Counted from the stretch's first letter, positions 1-7,207 are shown. The stretch is 10,173 nucleotides of DNA from Biscogniauxia marginata (GCA_022695795.1 MU404172.1:1-10173); one strand, 5' to 3'. Numbers and translations: made by a program. Notes: generated from the sequence alone by a model not told the origin.

Positions 1-94
1 ATTCTCAGGGAGAGTCACAGAGAATCCCACTTCAGGTCACGGGACCCTCAAGGTCACGTGACCTTTTCCTGTTTTATCCCTGTTGGTCGTAACA
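1..94 (-). repeat. 3' LTR, inner 94 bp only
   Basis: This stretch aligns without gaps to 7114-7207, the matching part of the right LTR. There are two differences: G35 versus A7148 and C57 versus T7170. It ends in GTCGTAACA, so in the element's own orientation the LTR starts TGTTACGAC. It contains the perfect 12-bp palindrome GGTCACGTGACC at 52-63. The rest of this LTR is left of the window. Confidence 0.93.
52..63. promoter_or_regulatory. Perfect palindrome with CACGTG core (E-box-like)
   Basis: GGTCACGTGACC is a perfect 12-bp palindrome with a CACGTG core, the class of site bound by fungal bHLH factors. It lies 107 bp upstream of the ATG of the rightward ORF at 170. The matching site in the right LTR (7165-7176) is GGTCATGTGACC, broken by one C-to-T at a CpG. 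A regulatory role is inferred from the motif only. Confidence 0.35.
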
Positions 95-121
95 CTATTT
101 CTCCCCTTCTTTTGTTTTTGT
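95..121 (-). other. Polypurine tract (plus-strand primer), doubling as CT-rich leader of the opposing ORF
   Basis: On the minus strand the bases directly before the 3' LTR are almost all purines, ending GAAGGGGAGAAATAG before TGTTACGAC. This is the position and composition expected of the polypurine tract that primes plus-strand DNA synthesis. Read on the plus strand the same bases form a CT-rich run 50-75 bp upstream of the ATG at 170, a common feature of filamentous-fungal promoters and leaders. Confidence 0.8.
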
Positions 122-169
122 CCTTAAAACAATCGGGTAGGTTTCTTCTTTCCTATCCCATCATTCGCC

Positions 170-862
170 ATGCCTCCTGGAAGAGTAACTAAATCTTCTG
201 CACGTGCAGACAAGAAATCCTCCTCTGAATATCGCAAGGAACTGGCTTGCGCGATTTCTCAATTTGGTTTTGAAGTCATGCCCTGTTCTCGGTGCTTTGA
301 CAAGGGCTTGTCCTATAAGATGTTGGAGGGTCGTAACAAGTGTCAAAATTGCAGTGCTTCAAACGTGTCGTCCTGCGATGGAAACCTCATCTCGTTATCT
401 TCTCTTGAGAACCTTCGTGCTGAGAAGTTACGGGTTGATCGTGAAAAACGTGCTGCTGAACAGTCGTTCCTAGACCTTCAGCGTCGTCATCAAGAGGAGG
501 CTCGTCAAGAATCTGGGCGTCGGCAGGCCGAGGCCAGCGAGGCCCTAGGTCGTTTGATTCGTTTAAATCGACAGCAAGACTTTCTCCAAGAAAAGGGTGT
601 ACGGTTCATTCAGAGAGGTTTTCAGAACTTGGATGAGATGGAAGAGCAGGAGTGTATTGAGGCAGAACAAAGACGCCTCAGTGAAGAGCAGCAGCGCACG
701 GAGGAATCGCTGCGTCAGTTTGAATCTGAGCAAGACGTGCTTGCTTCGGGGGTCTTCCCCTCCTTCGATTGGTCCCAACTGGATTCTCAGGCTTCCCCGG
801 TCGATCCGGATTCTGGCGGTGAAAGTTCACGAGTTCATCCGCCAGATTTTTCAGGTGTCTGA
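170..862 (+). CDS. Opposing ORF of the retrotransposon: Zn2Cys6-like cysteine array plus coiled coil (230 aa)
   Basis: This intact 230-codon ORF is read opposite to gag-pol. The ATG sits in a good context (CGCCATGCC) just downstream of a CT-rich stretch, and the stop is TGA at 860-862. Cysteines at residues 39, 42, 58, 61 and 69 give C-x2-C-x6-(Y49)-x8-C-x2-C-x7-C, which is the fungal Zn2Cys6 binuclear-cluster spacing with the third cysteine replaced by Tyr. Residues 1-24 are basic and Ser-rich. Residues about 76-195 are rich in Glu, Gln, Arg and Leu with heptad-like spacing and look like a long coiled coil. The end (about 196-230) is acidic and Ser/Pro-rich. A DNA-binding, dimerising regulator or chromatin-associated protein of the element is inferred, not shown. 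The last 185 bp overlap the 3' end of pol on the other strand. It has no stops and a base composition near 50% GC, unlike most of the element. It could instead be a captured host gene, but its place between the PPT and pol suggests an established part of the element. Confidence 0.78.
   Translation: MPPGRVTKSSARADKKSSSEYRKELACAISQFGFEVMPCSRCFDKGLSYKMLEGRNKCQNCSASNVSSCDGNLISLSSLENLRAEKLRVDREKRAAEQSFLDLQRRHQEEARQESGRRQAEASEALGRLIRLNRQQDFLQEKGVRFIQRGFQNLDEMEEQECIEAEQRRLSEEQQRTEESLRQFESEQDVLASGVFPSFDWSQLDSQASPVDPDSGGESSRVHPPDFSGV
314..316 (+). other. Tyr49 codon at the expected third cysteine of the Zn2Cys6-like cluster
   Basis: The codon is TAT. A TGT-to-TAT change is one G-to-A in a TpG context, that is CpA to TpA on the opposite strand, the classic RIP change. 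If the ancestor had Cys here, the cluster would have all six cysteines with canonical spacing. Confidence 0.5.
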
Positions 863-968
863 GTGGTTCCCAAGTGTTTTCTTCTGGTGGGTAACCTTTC
901 CATTTGACAAAATACTACAGCTGACCTCCGACCCGTCTTGAATCCAGTATCTTTTCTACTTCGTACTC
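744..968 (-). other. Pol C terminus: chromodomain followed by an AT-hook-like motif
   Basis: The reading begins EYEVEKILDSRR (968 to 933) and continues past the TAG at 917-915 as YFVKWKGYPPEENTWEP (914 to 864). These are the two halves of a chromodomain with aromatic-cage candidates Y965, W902 and Y893 (first-base positions) and the ENTWEP motif. About 30 residues later comes RRRGRPPK (767-744), matching the AT-hook core RGRP. Chromodomains on Ty3/gypsy integrases (chromoviruses) are known to steer insertion towards modified histones, and an AT-hook would add minor-groove binding in AT-rich DNA. The part from 862 down overlaps the opposing ORF. Confidence 0.88.
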
Positions 969-1569
969 ATCAGGATTCTCCTCAAATTCTAGTTGGTTTT
1001 CTGGCATGGCGTTATTTGGTGCTGGTTCTAGGAGCGAAACATGGAATATAGGGTGTATTCTGGATCCTTTCGGTAGTGCTAGCTTGTAATTGACTTTCGA
1101 AATAACCTCCTCAATTTTATACGGTCCCAATTTCTTGAATTCAAGTTTTTCGCTAGGTCGCTTTGTTTTGATCTAGGGTGTTTTTGATGTTACGCCTTGT
1201 CGTTGGCGGAGCAAGTAAACCATGTTTCCTCTCCTAAGAATTGGTTCCTCAATTCTTCTTTTATTATAGTACTTTGTCACTCTATCCTGAATGAACTGTA
1301 ATTCTTTCTGTAGCCGTTGTTGTACTGCCTAGATCTTTTCGGATAGTACTTTTACTCTCGGGGCCTCTGTTTCGACTCTTGGTGCTTCTATGAGTTTGAT
1401 CGGTTGTTTTTGGACCTCCGCCTCTTATCCATATACTGCCTCGTGTGGTGACATCTTCATGTCCTCGTTAACCGAAGTGTTGTATGCTATTTGGGCTATT
1501 AGTAGCAATTCTACTTAGTTGTTCATTTCCTAGTTGACATAACTTCGTAAATACTGTTCCATTATTTGG

Positions 1570-2175
1570 TTTAGTCTTTTCGTCTACCCGTCTGTTTAGG
1601 GGTGATACGCTGTGGATAACTTTTGTTTGACTCCCATTCGTTTTATTAAGCTGGTCTAGAATTTTGACGTGAACAACTTGTCTCTATCTAAAACAACGCG
1701 TTTAGGTAGCCCATGTTTGCTGACGTACTCTCTTAAGAAGCTAAAAGCTAACTGTTTTGCTGTGCTTGATTCGTTGAATGGTAAGAAGTAGGCGTATTTC
1801 GTGAGTCTGTCAACGATTACCCATATGCTGTCATAATGTACTCCTATGGTAGGATCTTTTGACTCTGGGAGTTTCACTACGAAGTCCCATGCAATTGTAT
1901 TCCATGCTTTGTTAGGTATCTAGGTTGGTTGTAGTAGTCTGTATGGTTTGTGTCGTGATGTTTTAGCCTTATTATAGATGTTGTAATTCTTCATAATTCT
2001 TTTGACTATTTGTCGTATTCCTGGAAAGTCGAATTCTTCCTAAAGTCATTTCATTATTTTGAAAATCCCTTGGTGGCCGTGTAGAGAATATTCGTGAAAT
2101 TCTTTGACGAACTTGTCCTGCATTCGTTTTGGTATGTATACCTTTTCCTTGTACGAGAGAAGTTCATTGCTGGAT
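1570..2175 (-). other. Integrase: zinc-binding head and DDE core, catalytically dead
   Basis: The N-terminal zinc site keeps its histidine side (FHEYSLHGHQG, first His at 2096-2094), but both cysteines of the C-x2-C pair now read Tyr (1985-1983 and 1976-1974, in NYNIYNKAK). The core begins at AWDF (Asp at 1886-1884), continues through WVIVDRLTKYAYF, and has the second Asp in VLDRDKLFTS (1688-1686). The third acidic residue, in YHPxTDGxTxR, is Lys at 1580-1578. The distance from the second Asp to this position is exactly 35 residues, the D-35-E spacing. Glu-to-Lys and Cys-to-Tyr are both single RIP-type transitions. Domain C (KLGPYKIEEV... FHVSLLEP, about 1136-1030) links to the chromodomain. 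Confidence 0.92.
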
Positions 2176-2399
2176 CCTTATTAAGACTGTAATTGTTTTT
2201 CTTTTGGACTGTAATTTTCTTTAAACCGTTGTTTTTAGTCTCCTATGTTGATTTGCATGTAAGCTAATACAACTGATCCGTCATTTTGTTGTTTAAACAT
2301 CTGGACATCTCTTTTGTTGATTTTTGATTTATAATCTCCCTTTCTGCTAAGAAGATCTGCTTAGATGTTTTCTTTTCCCTTGATATGTTAGATTCTAAA

Positions 2400-2830
2400 A
2401 TTAAACTTAGATAAGAAAATCATTTAACGTTCGTGTCTCTGGTTAAGCGTTTGTGTTATTATAAATCGTGTAAGGTTTTTGTAGTTTAAATAGATGTCGA
2501 TAGGTTCCTTGGTTCCGCTGAGCCATGGTTCCCATTCCTCTAGTGCTTTAATAACTGCTAATAATTCCTTGTTATAAATCTAATAGTTTAGTTTAGCACT
2601 ATATAGTGCTTTGGATAGGTACGCGACTGGGTACCATTTCTTATTATCTTTTAATTGCTTTAAGACTGCTCTAATGGCGAAATTTGAGGTATTTATCCTT
2701 AGTCGTTTCTTTTTATTTTCGTTTGGAAGTTTATATATAACCTCGCTAGTTACAACTTTTTTTAGTTGCTGAAAGGCCTGTCTAGCTTCTTTAGTGAAAT
2801 GGAAAGCCTCTCTTGTTTTTGCTAGGGTAG
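2400..2830 (-). other. RNase H domain, active-site Asp lost
   Basis: The family motif usually written TDAS-F-IGAVL reads NTSNFAIRAVL, with the first Asp changed to Asn at 2693-2691 and another Asn at 2684-2682. The downstream motif YNKELLAVIKALEEW keeps its Glu. The TDHKNL-type motif near 2480 reads LNYKNL, again Asp to Asn and His to Tyr. All fit G-to-A or C-to-T changes. The domain follows RT directly in the same frame, as usual in Ty3/gypsy. Confidence 0.88.
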
Positions 2831-2989
2831 TTAGTTCCGTTAATGGTTTGGCGATACGCCCGAAATCCTTAATAAGTTATCTGACATAGTTAACAAAACC
2901 AAGAAATACGCGTACGTTTATGACACTCTTGGGTTCTAGCTAATTTTTAACTATTGCTATTTTTCCTTTTTAAATGCGAATTTCTCCTA

Positions 2990-3760
2990 GACTTATTATA
3001 AACCCTAGATAGTCTAGTTTTTTGATATGCTATTCACTTTTAGTCGGATAGACAAATAGATTTACCCCCTCCAGGGCTTCTAACATTTGCTCTATATGTT
3101 TCTTATGCTCCTTCTCGTTTTTTGAGTAAATTAGTATATCGTCTAAGTAAACGAATATAAATTTATCCAAAAACTTGCGAAGAACTATCATAATCATGTG
3201 TTAAAATGTAGCGGGTGCGTTAGTAAGTCTAAATGGCATAACTTTATACTTATAATATCCATGTATTATTCGGAAAGCTGTATATTATTCATGTTTCTTA
3301 GCTATTTTAATTATATAATATCCATCGCGAAGGTCTAGTGCTATGAAGATTTAGGCTTTGCTAATTTGTTTTTTTATAAGTTTTATTAGTGGTAACGAGT
3401 GTCCGTTTTTCTTGGTTATTTCATTAAAGTGTCGGTAATTGATCACTCGTCGCCACACTAGGTTTCCTTCTTTATCGACATGTTATTTCCCGTTTTTGTC
3501 GATTTTAGGTACCATAACTGCCGGGTATCTTAACGAGGATTCGGATTCTCGAATATATCCTTTGTCGAGATCCTCCTAGATTCCCTTTTATAGTGCTCTT
3601 TGTTTTTCTTGATTTATAAGATATACTGAGAATAACTTTAACTATTTTCCTTCTTTGAAGTGAATTTAGTGATCCCACTAGTTATGTTTTAGTAATTCTT
3701 TTTTTGTTTTATCTCTAAACAATTTGTGGAAACGGAGGTACTCGCGCGGTACTTTTTTCG
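2990..3760 (-). other. Reverse transcriptase domain, YLDD motif intact but frame broken
   Basis: Recognisable blocks in order are EYLRFHKLF (about 3744), ALDLRDGYY with the first catalytic Asp at 3335-3333, VMPFRLTNAPATF then a stop (about 3240-3200), and FVYLDDILIYSK with YLDD at 3149-3138. The R in MPFRLTN is normally Gly (GGA to AGA) and the stop after ATF is normally Gln (CAA to TAA); both are in RIP contexts. All three catalytic aspartates remain, but flanking stops prevent a product. Confidence 0.95.
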
Positions 3761-3939
3761 TTAGATCTTTAGGCTTAGTTACTCGAATTATATAGGCGAT
3801 ATGTTTCGTTCTTATATTCGTTTCTCTAGAATTACTTGCGGTACTTATCTCGTAACCCGTAGTGGTTAACTCCTCTTGTTTTTAATTTTAATGGAGCGTG
3901 TTTATCTCGAAATTTATTCGTGGATTACTTTTTTTAAGC

Positions 3940-4260
3940 TAATTCATTCCTAAGATTATATCGTGATTTAATATGTGTGTAATATCAAGGATAACTTGTT
4001 TAGAATGTCCTTGAATAGTTATCGAGAGAGGGATTATTTCTCTTAACACCTTACTATTCTCGTAACTAGATATGTTTCTTTTAAAGTTTTATAGCTTATA
4101 CGGACTTTGTTTGTATACTTATAGTATTCTGTCTTCCTGAGTTATTTTTGCTGAGATATAGCTTTTGTTTGCTCCTGAATTTATTAGGGCTTTGTACTCC
4201 CTTTTATTATACCTAACTTTGGTTATAATGGTGTTATTAAGTCCCGACTGGACTTCATAT
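3940..4260 (-). other. Retroviral-type aspartic protease, active-site Asp changed to Asn
   Basis: KALINSGANKSYIS is the retropepsin active site usually read as ALIDSGA; the catalytic Asp is Asn at 4181-4179 (GAT to AAT, TpG context). Further on, DIILGMNxLKKxNP near 3960-3900 matches the conserved C-terminal block of Ty3/gypsy proteases (DIILGM-WL). The domain is in frame with the zinc knuckle upstream and RT downstream. Confidence 0.9.
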
Positions 4261-4397
4261 AAGGACTTGTTGTTTATGGCTTCTCGCTGCCTTACTAGCG
4301 AGAGCCTTTGCCGTTTTTTTGGTTTTTCACGTCTTTTCTTTTTTAGTTTTCTTTTAGTTGCTATAGCCCGGATGTCCTTCCATTCTTGGGCGTTCAT

Positions 4398-5597
4398 AGG
4401 AGCGTGTTTCTAGTAATTATTGCTTAGACAGTCTCTTTAATTACCCTTTACGCAATAGGGGGTGAGAGGTTTGTCTTTCATGTAAAACCTTGCACATTAA
4501 AACTTTAATTCTTTTTCGAGAGCTTTTTTGTAACTCAAGTTTGTTCTGTTAACTCGGAATTTCTTGAAGTTCTAAATTACCCTCGAATAAAATAAATAAT
4601 TACTGAGTTTACTTGCTAAAAGTATCTCGATATCTCCCTTCAGGTTTATATTGATTTCTAAAAGCTTTCCTCTTTTTTTGAGGTATGCTTTAATGATTCA
4701 TTTACAGCCCTGTTTAGTCGCACGTGTTTTTGCTTACTGTTTTGTTAAGTGTTTCCCTATAAAGCCGAATAAATTAGTATCGTATTTAGTTCGTTTTTCG
4801 AGCTATTATGGAAGATGTAGTCCCTTTTATAATTCTTATAATTCTTCCTTAATCTCGTCTTCTTCGAAACCTGCTCCGAGTAAGTCGTGTACGTCGCATG
4901 GTACCGAGGTGTAACATATGCAACCTTTAGCTATTGCTTCGTAGCTTTTTTCGGAGCTTAGGTGAAGATAACATGCTTTAGGGTAATGTGGCCATCGTGA
5001 GGTGTTATCGCAAATGCACTTATTTTCTTTCGTGTCGTTACTTTCTGGTTCTTGAGAATAGTAACCGGCTCTATCCTTAAAACTTTTGTATACTTAATAA
5101 GCGTCGTTAGTGCAAAAGCTCCAATGTAACGATGCATGTTCCTTTAAGCTTTGATGGATATTGTAGTTATTATCTGTGTAAAACCTCTAATTTAAGCTGT
5201 TATGTTGGCTTTTTCCTTAATGGGTTTCGCATTTGTCGTTTTTGTAGTGGCTCCAGTGTAGATTACCATGGTTTAACTTAATTCCTAAGTCGTATTCTAG
5301 TTTATAGTTATTATATTTATATGGTAGTTCGCCTTTGTTATATCCTTGTTTGGCTTGTTTTGGTGTGAGATATCCTAGATACGAGTGGTCATCCTTTAAA
5401 TAGTTTTTGCGGTTAACTTGATAAAATCTATAAACTTCTTTTACAGGGGCCTCCTTAATCTTTTCTGCTTTAATAGTGTTAATGGTAAATACTTGGTTTA
5501 TTTCTTCGTTATTTTTAAATTGAATTCTTGCTTTAGTGACTCTTTTCTCGGGTTAAGGAATCCCTCTTGTTCTTAGTTCTTGTTTTTTAGGACTTCG
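4398..5597 (-). other. Long Gag-to-protease spacer with duplicated LHW module
   Basis: About 400 codons separate the zinc knuckle from the protease, well above a minimal linker. Two modules 44 residues apart share a layout: LHWSHYKNDKCETH (5261-5220) and LHWSFCTNDAY-stop-VY (5129-5088). If the Tyr residues of the second copy are RIP products of Cys and His, both follow LHWS-x3-ND-x-C-x2-H, which could bind a metal. More cysteines follow (KCICDN about 5013, KACYLH about 4978). Similar LHW stretches seem familiar from other fungal gypsy polyproteins, but that is from memory. The function is unknown. Just upstream of the protease is a very basic stretch (about 4360-4290). Confidence 0.6.
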
Positions 5598-5639
5598 GCA
5601 CTCGTTTTTATAATGTCCTTTTTTTTTGCAATTAAAACA
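5598..5639 (-). other. Gag CCHC zinc knuckle
   Basis: The residues CFNCKKKGHYKNEC fit C-x2-C-x4-H-x4-C exactly. This is the nucleocapsid RNA-binding knuckle, and it lies in the same frame as the start at 6695, roughly 352 codons downstream. All four metal ligands are intact. A basic region precedes it (about 5760-5640). Confidence 0.95.
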
Positions 5640-5959
5640 CTTAATAGTTAATTTGTCTCGTTTTTTCCGTTTTTTTTGAATAACGTTGATTTTAATGGGG
5701 TTTAACTTGGTTTTAGTGCTTTTCCTGGTTCCGGCACCGCTTTTGTGATTTCTTCTTTTCAGCTAATCGCCATTCCTTCGTTATACCGTCTTTTTCTTTT
5801 CAAGGTACCGTTCGAAGTTTTCGTTATCGATAGTAATTGCCATTATAACGTAGTTATTAAACTTTCCTAGGTTCCTTTCTTTGTATAGGTTTATTTTATA
5901 TAACTTATCCTTTACATGGTCTTTTAATTCTTGATAGAACAAGTAGTATAGGCTTTCGA

Positions 5960-6341
5960 TAGGTAGTTGTGACTAGCTTGCGAGTTTCTTGAATTTAACG
6001 GCGTAGTTTAAAGCCTTTTTGTCTTATCGTAATTTGTGAAGTCGAGTTTCGGCTTGTTACTTAAGGATTAGATTGCTGAATATAAACCTAAGTTATTTTT
6101 TAAACTCCTTATAATTCTTAAAGACTTTCTTTATGTTTTTTTAGGCGTTTAATTCGTTTTCTAGATAGTTCTTTAACACTGGTTAAAACTAGGTTAAGGC
6201 GGTTCCGGCAAGGAGCTGGGATACCGTGAAAACCTTTTGTTCTTTAGTAGTAATCGTTTCATGATAGAACCGTAAATAGGTTCTAGCCTGGATCAAAAAT
6301 CCCTCTGGATCGCTTAACCCATTATATTTGCTAGGTGCCAT
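5960..6341 (-). other. Gag capsid core
   Basis: The stretch MAPSKYNGLSDPEGFLIQAR, then YLRFYHETITTKEQKVF and LLAGTALT followed by a stop and F-stop-P, matches the retrotransposon gag layout (F/YDG...FL.Q...YF...KV.F....L.G.A..WF.P). The stop at 6191-6189 stands where the family has Trp (TGG to TAG). It is preceded by an acidic, Glu/Lys-rich N-terminal stretch (about 6530-6350). The 6180-6540 part has fewer RIP changes than the pol region. Confidence 0.85.
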
Positions 6342-6719
6342 TAGTTTAAAACCCTTTACGTCGGGGGTTATCATATTATTTTCGTCGTTTAAGTCGTTGG
6401 GGTCGCTATCGTCTAAGGGTGGTTACTTGTCTCTAAGAGGTAGGGGTTGTCTTGCCTGTTTTTTAGGTATTTTTTCCTCCTCCTTTTCTTCTTCCTTAAA
6501 TGCTTCTTTTTGCTGATCTTCCGAGATGTCCTCTTATAACTCCTCTTTAGCTGTAACTGTAATGAACTTTTGTATTGGTTCTTCTAAACCTTTTAGTTGT
6601 ATCGTAAAAGGATCTAAAGCTTTCGTTTAAAAGCTTGTTAACTGTTATTCTTTTATTTGTTTTTTTTCTTGTTGCCCTTTGGTCTTAAGAGGCATGCTTG
6701 TTTTAGGACGGTTTAACTA

Positions 6720-6744
6720 AGAGTCCTTTCCTTTCCTGAACCAA
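6720..6744 (-). other. Primer-binding-site candidate
   Basis: One base after the 5' LTR the minus strand reads TGGTTCAGGAAAGGAAAGG. TGG at this point is the usual complement of a tRNA CCA end. I could not match the rest to a specific tRNA, and RIP may have altered it. Only about 50 bases separate the LTR from the gag ATG. Confidence 0.55.
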
Positions 6745-7007
6745 TGTTAAGCACTGATTAAAGAGCTATCAAAATGTGACGAACCTCCTTATGTGTTCCT
6801 AGTCAACTGACTTCACAAGTGAATACGTATTGGGATTTCTTGATTTAAAAGTAATAATGGGTTGAGATTAGTTTAAGTGTTTTATAATGATTATTCGTCA
6901 AAGAGGTTTCAAGGTACTCTCACTATAGTATTAAGGAGTAACTATAGTCTTAAATTAATAGCTAAGAAACTAGAAAAAATAACTAAATACACAAGGAGAT
7001 TCTGATT

Positions 7008-7015
7008 TATTTATA
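7008..7015 (-). promoter_or_regulatory. TATA-box candidate of the 5' LTR
   Basis: The minus strand reads TATAAATA about 195 bases into the LTR, a plausible U3 position upstream of gag. The surroundings are AT-rich, so the match is suggestive only. Confidence 0.35.
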
Positions 7016-7042
7016 TTCTAGAGATAAATAGAGAACACTTAT

Positions 7043-7146
7043 CTTCTCTCTAATTCTTTATAGATTCTCAGGGAGAGTAACAGAGAATCCCACTTCTCTT
7101 TGATTCTCTGTGGATTCTCAGGGAGAGTCACAGAGAATCCCACTTC
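7043..7146. repeat. 50-bp tandem duplication inside the LTR
   Basis: Positions 7043-7096 repeat at 7093-7146 with a 50-bp period. Over the core 33 bases the copies differ once (A7079/C7129). In the flanking part they differ mostly by transitions, the inner copy being the more AT-rich. Tandem U3 repeats are often enhancer-like in LTR elements; that role is inferred here. Confidence 0.75.
7102..7139. repeat. Perfect 11-bp-stem inverted repeat in the LTR
   Basis: GATTCTCTGTG (7102-7112) and CACAGAGAATC (7129-7139) are exact reverse complements around a 16-base centre. The structure lies in the better-preserved copy of the tandem duplication; the inner copy has several mismatches. Confidence 0.7.
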
Positions 7147-7207
7147 AAGTCACGGGACCCTCAAGGTCATGTGACCTTTTCCTGTTTTATCCCTGTTGGT
7201 CGTAACA

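Larger units (their letters stand above)
678..6695 (-). pseudogene. gag-pol: gag-pol polyprotein, single frame, inactivated by RIP stops and missense changes
   Basis: Starting at the ATG at 6695-6693 (product begins MPLKTKGQQ), the minus strand can be followed in one frame to a TGA at 680-678, 2,005 codons before the stop. Capsid, zinc knuckle, protease, RT, RNase H, integrase and chromodomain all fall in this frame, so Gag and Pol were probably one fused polyprotein with no frameshift. The frame is broken by well over twenty stops, for example Q-to-TAA in the RT at 'ATF*HM' and W-to-TAG at 6191-6189. Missense changes fit the same pattern (D to N, E to K, G to R, C to Y, H to Y). Few or no indels are needed. 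The TAG at 917-915 sits where chromodomains often have Gln or a similar residue and is most simply CAG to TAG. Beyond it the frame is open for 78 more codons that encode the rest of the chromodomain. Confidence 0.95.
1..7207 (-). mobile_element. Ty3/gypsy-type LTR retrotransposon, RIP-degraded, truncated by window start
   Basis: On the minus strand the order is 5' LTR (6745-7207), primer-binding-site candidate, one gag-pol frame (6695 to 678), an opposing ORF (170-862), polypurine tract, and 3' LTR (only its last 94 bp, at 1-94, are in view). The order PR-RT-RNase H-IN is that of Ty3/gypsy, and the C-terminal chromodomain points to a chromovirus-like lineage. The internal region is 6,650 bp, so with two 463-bp LTRs the element would be about 7.6 kb. 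The LTR ends form the short inverted repeat TGTTA...TAACA. The two LTRs differ at 2 of the 94 comparable bases, both transitions. More than twenty in-frame stops, nearly all explicable as CAA/CAG/TGG changed to TAA/TAG, make it non-autonomous. The target-site duplication cannot be tested because the left outer end lies outside the window; the bases after the right end are ATAAC. Confidence 0.95.
6745..7207 (-). repeat. 5' LTR, complete (463 bp)
   Basis: It is bounded by TGTTAAGCAC on the left and GTCGTAACA on the right (plus strand), giving TG...CA ends and a 5-bp terminal inverted repeat. The right limit is fixed by the match to 1-94, and the left limit by the primer-site candidate beside it. 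The outer 100 bp are GC-balanced, while 6780-7060 is AT-rich and probably RIP-mutated. It contains a TATA candidate, a 50-bp tandem duplication and a hairpin. Confidence 0.88.

Noticed and set aside
563..778. 71-codon minus-strand ORF
   Set aside because: It is out of phase with the gag-pol frame, which gives the chromodomain and AT-hook over the same bases.
915..917. TAG as the true end of pol
   Set aside because: The same frame continues for 78 codons and completes the chromodomain (FVKWKGY, ENTWEP). CAG to TAG by RIP is the simpler reading.
597..941. 114-codon plus-strand ORF overlapping the 170-862 ORF
   Set aside because: It lies in another frame of the same region and has no recognisable motif; the cysteine array and coiled coil belong to the 170 start.
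4165..4413. 82-codon plus-strand ORF (and a similar one at 6328-6516)
   Set aside because: These are antisense shadows of the protease and gag regions, rich in Phe/Ser because the sense strand is A-rich.
4651..4914. 87-codon plus-strand ORF
   Set aside because: It is antisense to the Gag-protease spacer, hydrophobic by composition of the T-rich strand, and has no motif.
4398..5597. Frameshift or separate ORFs between gag and pol
   Set aside because: Zinc knuckle, protease, RT and integrase all start in the same phase relative to the ATG at 6695.
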